Shown here one piece after another: positions 26,916 through 32,707 of a DNA stretch of 46,819 nucleotides (its first letter is position 1; each line of letters opens with the position of its first letter). The position numbers were made by a program, and so were the translations under genes. The notes under the pieces were generated by a model. The model was not told where the DNA came from and searched no databases. It saw only the letters and a list, made by a program, of their open reading frames with translations. Source of the DNA: a virus; IMG/VR virus record IMGVR_UViG_3300042010_000248, positions 1 through 46,819 of that record, one strand, 5' to 3'.

Positions 26916-27123
26916 TTTTGACGATCTCCACGTTTTCACTCTGCTTTTTGGCTACCGCCTCAACCTGGCTCTTATCTTTTTCAGCAGCAGCCACATCTGC
27001 TTTTGCCTGTGTCTGGACTGTTCCAACCTTCTTACCTCCCACGTAGGCGGCAATGCCGGCAGCGATTAACGCTAATCCGGCGAGGATGTAATTCCAGAAC
27101 TGTGCGACGAATGTAGCTATCAT
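26836..27123 (-). CDS. i-spanin (Rz-like)
   Basis: 95 residues. One N-terminal membrane helix (about residues 10-29, YILAGLALIAAGIAAYVGG) is followed by a charged coiled coil with heptad-like spacing (KADVAAAEKDKSQVEAVAKKQSENV in two parts). Start coupled to the holin stop by ATGA. The last 27 codons overlap the o-spanin start. The length is somewhat below lambda Rz (153). Confidence 0.7.
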   Translation of the reverse strand: MIATFVAQFWNYILAGLALIAAGIAAYVGGKKVGTVQTQAKADVAAAEKDKSQVEAVAKKQSENVEIVKNVQSDNSSISDDAARSKLQQSKYNQP

Positions 27124-27470
27124 GGCTGCGCGTCCTGTTTAATCTGATCGGCCTGCTGCTTTAGCTTGCCCTGCCTGACATATTGAGCCAGAACAGCAAG
27201 CACCATCAGTGTTGGGCTGATGTAAGCAAGCAACGTTGGCGGGATAACGCTTTTCAGGTCAGGCGGAAGTGAGTTCCAGGCATCCAGAGCAGCATTGGGA
27301 AACTGCATCATGTACCCAGTTACAGCTGCCGATAATGCACCCAGCCATACAGACCAAGTTTTAAACAGGAGTTTGGCGTGGCCCACAAATTCGACACTGG
27401 TGTATTTGCGGACAAGAAGTAGCGCAATTACGATCGCCACGACAACCAGAAGCCATATCAGGAATGTCAT
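27120..27470 (-). CDS. Holin
   Basis: 116 residues with three membrane segments: about 3-20 (FLIWLLVVVAIVIALLLV), 40-58 (SVWLGALSAAVTGYMMQF) and 80-100 (LLAYISPTLMVLAVLAQYV), and a charged C-terminal tail. The middle and end resemble a family of phage holins found beside endolysins. It should make the inner-membrane hole at the end of the cycle. It overlaps the endolysin stop by four bases. Confidence 0.8.
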   Translation of the reverse strand: MTFLIWLLVVVAIVIALLLVRKYTSVEFVGHAKLLFKTWSVWLGALSAAVTGYMMQFPNAALDAWNSLPPDLKSVIPPTLLAYISPTLMVLAVLAQYVRQGKLKQQADQIKQDAQP

Positions 27471-27934
27471 ATCAGCCCCCTGTAAATGTCATACGTGCCG
27501 GTACGCATTACTTCTGCGTGGCGCTGGGCGCGATTTGGTGTCTGCTGCGCCCATTTGCTGGAAAGCATCCCGCTTGAAGCGCCCGTGAAGTTACCATTCG
27601 AAATCATTACCAGCGTATTTTTGAAACCTGCCAGCCCATTAATACCCATCTGAAATGCCATGCTGTAGAGGATGTCAGCGCGAGCCGGATTGCATTTCTG
27701 CAATGCTGCATAAATGGAAGGTGTGTTCCGGCACTGGTTTATAGTGTTATCGACAAAGGTCTGCAGCCATACGTCACCGACATTGCGAGGCACAGTGAAT
27801 GTGTAATTCGACATGTCCGCGCCTTTGGGGCCAATCTTTATTCCGCAGGCCACAGTCGGATAACCTTCAGTGTCGCGATAAGGACTGGTTTTATAACCCT
27901 CTTCAAAGTTGAGGATTTGAATAATCTGGCTCAT
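27467..27934 (-). CDS. Endolysin, GH24 T4-type lysozyme
   Basis: 155 residues. The active-site triad of T4 lysozyme is visible: Glu12 in FEEG, Asp21 in YRDTEGYPT, and Thr27. ARADILYSMAFQMGINGLAGF also fits the family. No signal peptide or signal anchor is seen, so release should depend on the holin. Coupled to the gene upstream by ATGA. Confidence 0.92.
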   Translation of the reverse strand: MSQIIQILNFEEGYKTSPYRDTEGYPTVACGIKIGPKGADMSNYTFTVPRNVGDVWLQTFVDNTINQCRNTPSIYAALQKCNPARADILYSMAFQMGINGLAGFKNTLVMISNGNFTGASSGMLSSKWAQQTPNRAQRHAEVMRTGTYDIYRGLI

Positions 27935-28161
27935 CGCTTCTCATCCTCTTTGATATCGCGGTTAATTTGTTGTGGTAGCTGATCGACCTTCTGCCTGATT
28001 TCGTTAACCACCTGATCACGTCTTTCGGCTTTAGGGAGATACTCAGAACGGAAAAGAAAATAACCGGATGACATTCCACCCAGAAAAATAGCTACTGAGA
28101 AAAGAAAAATAACCAGTACTGTTCTCCACTGGATTTTCTCTTCTTCGGGTAATTCATTCAT
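27931..28161 (-). CDS. Single-span membrane protein of the lysis cassette
   Basis: 76 residues with an acidic N-terminus, one membrane helix (about 13-37, TVLVIFLFSVAIFLGGMSSGYFLF) and a charged helical tail. It lies directly before the endolysin. It could be an antiholin or a second spanin-like component, but nothing in the sequence decides. Confidence 0.6.
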   Translation of the reverse strand: MNELPEEEKIQWRTVLVIFLFSVAIFLGGMSSGYFLFRSEYLPKAERRDQVVNEIRQKVDQLPQQINRDIKEDEKR

Positions 28162-28568
28162 CGCGGAACCCTCAATGATTCACGCATTTCAGTTAGCTGC
28201 TTCAACATCTCAAGGTTAGAAGTCGTTAACTCCTTCACTTGTGCCTCTAACGTGGCGTTTTGCTTTTCAAGGTGGCGCTGTGACTCGGTGATGAGACGTA
28301 GTGATGTTTTGGTTTCTGATATCTCAGCCCAGTATTTCCGGATCGTCTCGTCACGCTGCTCTATCTCATCTCTTAGCTCTTTGTTTTCTTCCTTGAATAT
28401 TTTTATCTGGTCAGTCAGGAACTGGAGCATATTGATTTGAGAGCGGTCATTAGCGTTACTGGCCTTGCCGCTTATCCAGTATCTGGAGAACGCAACAAGT
28501 CCGGCAGCGCAGGCAGCAAGTGAGCTACCCGCACCAATGAAGAACTCTTTGGTAATTTCTAAATCCAT
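28158..28568 (-). CDS. Membrane-anchored coiled-coil protein, first late gene
   Basis: 136 residues from the ATG at 28568, with GGAGA upstream; the reading to 28607 is rejected. A membrane helix at about 8-30 (FIGAGSSLAACAAGLVAF) and a long coiled coil from about 45 to 130 with many Glu, Lys and Leu. First gene after the late leader. A lysis regulator or structural helper is possible; no family is recognised. Confidence 0.6.
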   Translation of the reverse strand: MDLEITKEFFIGAGSSLAACAAGLVAFSRYWISGKASNANDRSQINMLQFLTDQIKIFKEENKELRDEIEQRDETIRKYWAEISETKTSLRLITESQRHLEKQNATLEAQVKELTTSNLEMLKQLTEMRESLRVPR

Positions 28569-28682
28569 AGCCGTCTCCGGCGGTCCCGGATGTGTCCGGC
28601 TCTGCACTGTGAAAAAGACGCCCGCTTGCCACTTAGGGAAATCCGTGAGGTCGCATTGATTGGCAGGGGCGAAAACGGAAAA

Positions 28683-28706
28683 ACCAGCTCTATGGCTGGT
28701 CTTTTT
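28683..28706. terminator. Bidirectional terminator in the late leader
   Basis: ACCAGC (28683-28688), loop TCTATG, GCTGGT (28695-28700), with A run on one side and CTTTTT on the other, so it can act on both strands. On the late strand it lies 115 bases before the first late gene, the place of lambda tR', where Q-modified polymerase must read through. Confidence 0.7.
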
Positions 28707-28776
28707 AATTAGATGCTCTGACGCGAACGCGATTAATTGCCCGGCATATCTGCCCAGAGCGAATTATGTATGGCAA

Positions 28777-28814
28777 ATAAAAAAGCCCCGTTAGCTGGTG
28801 AGGCTACGAGGCTT
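28777..28814 (-). terminator. Terminator after the DUF1133 antiterminator gene
   Basis: On the minus strand, arms at 28803-28814 and 28783-28795 form an imperfect stem of about 11 pairs with one mismatch and one bulge, followed by six T (28784 down to 28779). It should end early leftward transcripts 130 bases past the DUF1133 stop. Confidence 0.7.
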
Positions 28815-28940
28815 CTTGGCATCCACATTTATGCAACTGTCCGGTTAAGTTAAAGCTCTGTTCGCTTCACTTCCCGAGCATGTCACAAATATGCCAGGTT
28901 GCTTGCCCTTTGTCTTTAGCATTTCGTGCTTAATTTCTAA

Positions 28941-29564
28941 TTATGCCGCTATTTTAGGAATCTCCTTCTCCATTTCCCGTTTTATTGCGTAATACATTTC
29001 TCCCTCAAGGATATCCATAGCCCATTCCATTCTGTTTCTGGCCTCCTTTGAGGTTATGTGGCAATAATAAATCAGCGAGGCACCTATATTTTGCACGCTC
29101 TTGCGCTTGCAGTAGCGTAATCTGGCTACATTACGAAGCGGGTTATCTTTACCGAACGTCTTTACCATGACAGATTCAACAAAGGCGGCATCATCTGATT
29201 CTTTGGCGAGAGAGATGATGTTTGCCGTTGATGACTGAGGTATCAGCAGGTCTCGCGCTTTGCGGAATAGCTCATCTCCCCGCAATCCTTCGCAGTGAAG
29301 CTGTGACACAATTTTCTCAATCTGCTTTGCCTTCTGCTCGCTCCATTCACAGCGCATCATCAGCCGGCCGATGACATTAACCTCTCCAAGGTCGTAATCT
29401 TCACCGCCGAGGTGATCACCCCATACAGTGAGTAAGTGTCTTACCCAGGCCTGCTGTGAGCGATTGATCGTCTTCCAGCCATTACCGAACAGCCTGCGCA
29501 TATCGGCAGCGCTACGAACACCTGAGAGCCTCACGATTTGCTGATAATCACGCTCTATTCGCAT
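28941..29564 (-). CDS. DUF1133 family, probable late antiterminator (Q-like)
   Basis: 207 residues. The segments WVRHLLTVWGDHLGG, VNVIGRLMMRCEWSE, ELFRKARDLLIPQSS and NRMEWAMDILEGEMYYAIKRE match the DUF1133 family, which sits in the Q position of many lambdoid phages. The role is to let RNA polymerase pass terminators of the late operon. The place (last early gene, followed by terminators and the lysis genes) agrees. GGGAGGGAGAG lies before the ATG. A CII-type site on the opposite strand lies inside the gene. Antitermination is inferred from family position. Confidence 0.8.
   Translation of the reverse strand: MRIERDYQQIVRLSGVRSAADMRRLFGNGWKTINRSQQAWVRHLLTVWGDHLGGEDYDLGEVNVIGRLMMRCEWSEQKAKQIEKIVSQLHCEGLRGDELFRKARDLLIPQSSTANIISLAKESDDAAFVESVMVKTFGKDNPLRNVARLRYCKRKSVQNIGASLIYYCHITSKEARNRMEWAMDILEGEMYYAIKREMEKEIPKIAA
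29091..29123 (+). promoter_or_regulatory. Candidate CII-activated antisense promoter (paQ-like)
   Basis: TTGC (29091-29094), six bases, TTGC (29101-29104) on the strand opposite to the DUF1133 gene, with TAATCT at 29118-29123 at the spacing expected for a -10. In lambda, CII drives paQ inside Q to lower Q expression. The eight fixed bases make a chance match in this gene unlikely. The -10 is weak (3 of 6), as CII promoters often are. Confidence 0.55.
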
Positions 29565-29679
29565 CTCTCCCTCCCGATAGTTTCAGTTCAATTCGTATTA
29601 ATCGGTAATTAATCTCAGCCATGCCGCGCATTTTCATGATGCGAAGCCGTCGCCATTTGGCTTTGAGGTATTCGGTCAT
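29548..29679 (-). CDS. 43-residue basic protein between rusA and the Q-like gene
   Basis: ATG at 29679 in an ATGA overlap with the rusA stop; the stop at 29548 lies 17 bases inside the next gene. The peptide is rich in Arg and Lys (KAKWRRLRIMKMRG). Coupling to rusA supports it as a real nin-region gene. The function is unknown. Confidence 0.6.
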   Translation of the reverse strand: MTEYLKAKWRRLRIMKMRGMAEINYRLIRIELKLSGGRDANRA

Positions 29680-30038
29680 GCTGCCTCCATCTCGGTAATG
29701 ATCACTTCCAGCCGCCCACCTTTAACCACTTCGCAGCGAACCATGCGCACGTCATCAATCAGGCTGTCGTCTGCAATGACGCCCGCCTGGGTTAATGAGT
29801 CCAGAGGTGCTTTAAAAAGGTTGTCGAGGTCACGCCGGGCGCGTGTAGGTGGATATGCGTTGATTTTTACTTTGAGCTTGCCGGTGAGATTGTATTGCTG
29901 GTTTGATTCTGCGATTTGTCTGGCTACTACTGAGGTGTATTCCCTTCCCTTTTTGCTTTTTATCTTTCGACCGCGAAACACAGAGAAGAGGTGATTGTTT
30001 CCGGGCGGCCATGGTAGCTCTATTCGGTATTCGTTCAT
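29676..30038 (-). CDS. rusA: Holliday junction resolvase RusA
   Basis: 120 residues, the length of E. coli RusA. The start at 30038 overlaps the previous gene (ATGA) with GGTGA upstream. The catalytic acids fall at the canonical positions: Asp70 and Asp72 (RRDLDN) and Asp91 (VIADDSLIDDV). LPWPPGNNHLF near the N-terminus is typical. It cuts four-way junctions in recombination-dependent replication. Confidence 0.95.
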   Translation of the reverse strand: MNEYRIELPWPPGNNHLFSVFRGRKIKSKKGREYTSVVARQIAESNQQYNLTGKLKVKINAYPPTRARRDLDNLFKAPLDSLTQAGVIADDSLIDDVRMVRCEVVKGGRLEVIITEMEAA

Positions 30039-30325
30039 CGTTTCACCTTTCCTTCCCGCAGCAGAGCATCCTGTGTGCGAATAACTCCTTCCAGGTGAGC
30101 TGTGCGCGCTTCTGTGACTTCGCAACGCCTTGTACGCCGGTCTATCTCGTCATGGCATGATGAGCAGGCCCATGCGCCAAATAAATCGTCTGGCTTCATT
30201 CCAGCTCCGCATATTCCAACCATGCGGTAATGCGCGAGCACCACTGTTTCAGGATTGCCATTGCACACTCCCGGCAGCCTGACCTGGCATTCCCTGCCCC
30301 GCGCTTCATTGCGTAATTTACTCAT
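30035..30325 (-). CDS. YbcO-like nuclease, DUF1364
   Basis: 96 residues. Contains RGRECQVRLPGVCNGNPETVVLAHYR and WACSSCHDEIDRRTR; the Cys pairs and the LAH/CHDE His residues give a zinc-bound HNH-like nuclease of the DUF1364 family. The second of two adjacent ATGs is preferred from GGGAG spacing. It is in the usual place directly before rusA in nin regions. Confidence 0.9.
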   Translation of the reverse strand: MSKLRNEARGRECQVRLPGVCNGNPETVVLAHYRMVGICGAGMKPDDLFGAWACSSCHDEIDRRTRRCEVTEARTAHLEGVIRTQDALLREGKVKR

Positions 30326-30491
30326 CATCGTCTCCCATTAGCCCGTTTGGATCTGACATCAGCCAGAAGTTGAGGCAATCGGTGCAGGCGTAGACCTCGA
30401 ACGGTTTGAGGCTTATTCCACAGCCAACGCAGGCAGTAGCAGATTGCGCGCCATCGCCAGTAGGCTGACTTGATTGGGTTGTGTCGCTCAT
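30318..30491 (-). CDS. 57-residue zinc-ribbon-like protein
   Basis: Starts at the ATG at 30491 with GGGAGAG upstream. Two Cys pairs (CVGC and CTDC) separated by about 14 residues suggest a small zinc ribbon, and the end is acidic (GLMGDDDE). It overlaps the larger ORF at 30325-30600 in another frame. The strong ribosome binding site favours it as real. Confidence 0.6.
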   Translation of the reverse strand: MSDTTQSSQPTGDGAQSATACVGCGISLKPFEVYACTDCLNFWLMSDPNGLMGDDDE

Positions 30492-30600
30492 GGCTCTCCC
30501 ATTCGATATCGCATTCACACTGGTTGCAGTTAGCGCCGTAGTGATATTTATCCTCTGAGGTGAGAGTGGTGTGACATCGGCAGCAGCGGTCATGCGGCAT
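30325..30600 (-). CDS. Cys-rich zinc-finger-like protein, overlapping frame
   Basis: 91 residues from the ATG at 30600, with GGAG upstream and overlapping the HNH gene stop. The first 35 residues have DRCCRCH and CNQCECD, a convincing zinc site. The second half, overlapping the 57-residue gene, is Trp/Arg-rich and looks less constrained. Its stop is coupled to the YbcO-like start (TGATG). It may be a truncated or extended gene. Confidence 0.5.
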   Translation of the reverse strand: MPHDRCCRCHTTLTSEDKYHYGANCNQCECDIEWESHERHNPIKSAYWRWRAICYCLRWLWNKPQTVRGLRLHRLPQLLADVRSKRANGRR

Positions 30601-30997
30601 TTTCTGACTCCAGATAGCGCTCAAACCAGAAAACGATTGGCGTCTGAGTGACTTTTATCTGAGAAAATCTTTCCGCTGTCCGGAAATTGACGCTGTACTG
30701 TCGAGCCCTGGCAACTTGTTCTGAAACTTGCTCTCTGAATTCCTCAACGGGGAAGGTAGCTTTAAACAGATTGCAAGGTGCGCAAGCGGGGAAGAGGTTT
30801 TCCATTACGTCATACTCCGGCCTCCAGTGCTCTCCAGTGGAAATGGTTTGCAGGTCTTTACCAAACCTCCACTTTCTCAAAACCGCCTCTACGTGGTCAG
30901 CGTGCCAGCCTTTTTCAGGGAGTTCGCAACCACAATAAGCGCACCTACCGCCAAACTTCATGCGCAGCACTGCCCGCTGCTTTGGTGTGAGTTTCAT
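30590..30997 (-). CDS. HNH endonuclease
   Basis: 135 residues from the ATG at 30997. GGRCAYCGCELP (Cys19, Cys22), WHADHVEAV (His32, Asp34, His35) and FPACAPCNLFK form a complete HNH/McrA-like zinc nuclease site. Free-standing HNH genes are frequent in nin regions and may be homing enzymes or helpers in DNA processing. No insertion site or intron is visible next to it. Confidence 0.85.
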   Translation of the reverse strand: MKLTPKQRAVLRMKFGGRCAYCGCELPEKGWHADHVEAVLRKWRFGKDLQTISTGEHWRPEYDVMENLFPACAPCNLFKATFPVEEFREQVSEQVARARQYSVNFRTAERFSQIKVTQTPIVFWFERYLESENAA

Positions 30998-31199
30998 AAC
31001 CTGCTCCACATTGGGTTTTTATACTGCCTAGTTGGTATTGGTCCTCCCTGTACTCTGGCAACAACGCCGTGACAATCCACAGGCGCGGATCGAATGCGAG
31101 GGTTTTGGTTGCCTTGATGTTTCGGAGTTTGTATCGGGAAAGGAGTTCTTCGGCGGTTTCGGTATCTACAGGTTCGTGGGTGAAAGGCGTGAGTCGCAT
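30945..31199 (-). CDS. 84-residue uncharacterised nin-region protein
   Basis: ATG at 31199 with GGGAG upstream. The first 50 residues (TAEELLSRYKLRNIKATKTLAF) look conserved and helical; the end overlaps the HNH gene by 53 bases and is low in structure. It overlaps the previous gene by 34 bases as well. Function unknown. Confidence 0.55.
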   Translation of the reverse strand: MRLTPFTHEPVDTETAEELLSRYKLRNIKATKTLAFDPRLWIVTALLPEYREDQYQLGSIKTQCGAGYETHTKAAGSAAHEVWR

Positions 31200-31402
31200 T
31201 GTTTTCTCCCTTTTCGCTTTGATAGCGCTTTGGTTCTCACCTTCGCCAGATGCTCTGGTGATTTACTCAGGCCTAACTGCTGCGCTTTGCTGCTTACTGA
31301 TTCATGCGCGATTCGCAACCTTGCGCCTATTTGCCTGTTGGTCATGCACGGGAATAGCTCGATGAGCTTTTGTGTTTTCTCTCTGGTCCAGCGGGTTCTC
31401 AT
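31166..31402 (-). CDS. Small helix-turn-helix protein
   Basis: 78 residues. WTREKTQKLIELFPCMTNRQIGARLRIAHESVSSKAQQLGL (spread over residues 5-45) has the layout of a Myb/SANT-like or GcrA-like helix-turn-helix, and the end is basic. It may regulate transcription or bind DNA in the nin region. The precise family is not certain. Confidence 0.65.
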   Translation of the reverse strand: MRTRWTREKTQKLIELFPCMTNRQIGARLRIAHESVSSKAQQLGLSKSPEHLAKVRTKALSKRKGRKQCDSRLSPTNL

Positions 31403-31411
31403 GCTGCACTC

Positions 31412-31861
31412 CTAAAAGTACGAATAAAGTTGGTTGATGATGTTCTGGTCTTTGGTGCCGGCGAATACGTGCTTTATGGCCGCGTTGATTAGCGACGAAT
31501 AACAGCGCTCGAATTCCTCCTGCTCCATGTTTGAATAAGCCAGACTTTTTGCCTCTGCCCTCACCTCGCCGCGTATGTTCGTCACCATGTCGTAATGACC
31601 AGCCAGGATGGTGAGGTCTTTGCGGAACCGGTTGAACTGTGTTGTTTCATCGGCATGCTCAAGCCCTGCCCGGTCAGCAGCCCAGTGCTGAAAACAGAAG
31701 TTGAAGAATGCAAAGGCTTTCCGATGAAATGCGGGATTGCGGGTCAGTTTGATTTCGGCTGTGTATTGCTCGCCGTTCTTGAATCTGGTAAGGCGGGGTA
31801 TGTCAGACTCAAGCGCTGGGGTGAAAATCCCCCCTGCCGATTTGATCAGCTCGATTTGCAT
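31412..31861 (-). CDS. DUF1367 protein
   Basis: 149 residues from the ATG at 31861 with GAGG upstream. The family signature is present: RNPAFHRKAFAFFNFCFQHW, then DLTILAGHYDMVTN and FERCYSSLINAAIKHVF. DUF1367 is a nin-region family of lambdoid phages; it has been placed near recombination functions but its activity is not established. Confidence 0.88.
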   Translation of the reverse strand: MQIELIKSAGGIFTPALESDIPRLTRFKNGEQYTAEIKLTRNPAFHRKAFAFFNFCFQHWAADRAGLEHADETTQFNRFRKDLTILAGHYDMVTNIRGEVRAEAKSLAYSNMEQEEFERCYSSLINAAIKHVFAGTKDQNIINQLYSYF

Positions 31862-32009
31862 GGCTGGCCTCAATCATCTTCTGCACCAACGCTAAAGCCT
31901 CATCAGTGATTGACTGCTGAGATATCGTCAGTTCGGTGTCGTTTAGTTTATCGATGAGTTCGTAGAGATTGCGGAGTGGGTCGGGTCGGAGTGGGATGAC
32001 GTTGTTCAT
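31809..32009 (-). CDS. 66-residue uncharacterised protein
   Basis: Starts MNNVIPLRPDPLRNLYELIDKLN and is acidic and helical. It overlaps the DUF1367 start by 53 bases. The codon pattern and place in a continuous operon support it. No function is recognised. Confidence 0.6.
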   Translation of the reverse strand: MNNVIPLRPDPLRNLYELIDKLNDTELTISQQSITDEALALVQKMIEASHANRADQIGRGDFHPSA

Positions 32010-32016
32010 GTTTACC

Positions 32017-32280
32017 TCACCACATTAAATCATCGTGAGCCGGCCCCGCATCTTCAAGACTTAGCAGGACGTAGCCAGGAAGATAAGCGAAAACATCCGC
32101 CACATGCGAAATTTCCCTTATAGCAAATCGGCCAGTGAAGTTATCCCCATCCCATTCGCATAGATTGAGAATGTCACCTTGTTTGTAGTCACGGTCATTC
32201 TTACGGAGTTCAGCCCGTTTGATGCCAAGCTCCACCGGTTCGTAATGCTCGGGTAAAATTTTAAGTCCATGCTCTGTCAT
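32017..32280 (-). CDS. DUF3850 (ASCH/PUA-like) protein
   Basis: 87 residues from the ATG at 32280, in an ATGA overlap and with GGGGGAAG upstream. LKILPEHYEPVELGIKRAELR and KNDRDYKQGD are the DUF3850 signature, a small beta-barrel related to ASCH domains that can bind RNA or modified nucleotides. Its role in phages is unknown. Confidence 0.85.
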   Translation of the reverse strand: MTEHGLKILPEHYEPVELGIKRAELRKNDRDYKQGDILNLCEWDGDNFTGRFAIREISHVADVFAYLPGYVLLSLEDAGPAHDDLMW

Positions 32281-32450
32281 ACTTCCCCCTGCTTGCTTTT
32301 CAATGCTGCCTGCCATGTGAAAAACATGATGTCTTTCAGGTATGGTCCGGTTCTATCTGGGTGGTATGAGGATTTAAACCATGCGTTAAACGCTTCTCTC
32401 TGCCGCTCCATCTCATCGTTGCTTGCTTCACTGGCGGTTAGTTGGCGCAT
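32277..32450 (-). CDS. 57-residue uncharacterised protein
   Basis: ATG at 32450, stop overlapping the DUF3850 ATG. The peptide is helical and aromatic (FNAWFKSSYHPDRT, MFFTWQAALKS). GGAG lies close to the start, and ATGA coupling supports it. The pattern recalls small lambdoid proteins with a Trp-x-x-Ala helix, with no known activity. Confidence 0.65.
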   Translation of the reverse strand: MRQLTASEASNDEMERQREAFNAWFKSSYHPDRTGPYLKDIMFFTWQAALKSKQGEV

Positions 32451-32647
32451 GAGTCCTCCAGAGCCTTCACTGAGCGTAAGTCGAGAATGGTTGTTGAAAA
32501 TGGTCCGTCGTTAGTGCGTGTTCCACTTCCCTTTCTGAATTTTTCCCCGCTCTCAGATATCCAGAACATTTTTGTTTCACGTATCTTCACTAATCGACCA
32601 CGTTTTGATAGCCGATTGTAAACTCGTCCTGTATGTGTGAATGCCAT
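32438..32647 (-). CDS. 69-residue basic uncharacterised protein
   Basis: Rich in Arg, Lys and Thr with a compact beta pattern (GRVYNRLSKRGRLVKIRETKMFW). It overlaps the next gene by 13 bases. Basic charge suggests nucleic acid binding; no family is recognised. Confidence 0.6.
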   Translation of the reverse strand: MAFTHTGRVYNRLSKRGRLVKIRETKMFWISESGEKFRKGSGTRTNDGPFSTTILDLRSVKALEDSCAN

Positions 32648-32648
32648 C

Positions 32649-32705
32649 CTAAAACCCTCCCCCTCTCTTTGGTTTAACCGGCTGCTGGCGTGTGTTCATG
32701 TGCAT
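32649..32705 (-). CDS. 18-residue possible leader peptide
   Basis: ATG at 32705 preceded by GGAGGTTGATC, 18 codons, TAG at 32649 one base before the next gene. It ends with a Gly-rich tail. A strong ribosome binding site in the gap after the helicase gene is the only support; it may serve mainly to couple translation. Confidence 0.3.
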   Translation of the reverse strand: MHMNTRQQPVKPKRGGGF

Positions 32706-32707
32706 GA

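Larger units (their letters stand above)
28569..28940 (-). other. Late leader between the DUF1133 gene and the first late gene
   Basis: 372 bases without a convincing gene. It holds the terminators at 28777-28814 and 28683-28706. In lambda the equivalent interval carries the late promoter, the Q utilisation site and the first terminator. I see weak promoter-like pairs on the minus strand (for example CATAAT at 28763-28768), but none is clear enough to assign. Confidence 0.5.

Noticed and set aside
28569-28940. tRNA gene or small protein gene in the late leader
   Set aside because: No cloverleaf with a T-arm sequence and no ORF with a ribosome binding site.
30728-31072. Plus-strand ORFs opposite to the HNH gene
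   Set aside because: They are antisense to a gene with a complete HNH motif set and are rich in unlikely residue runs.
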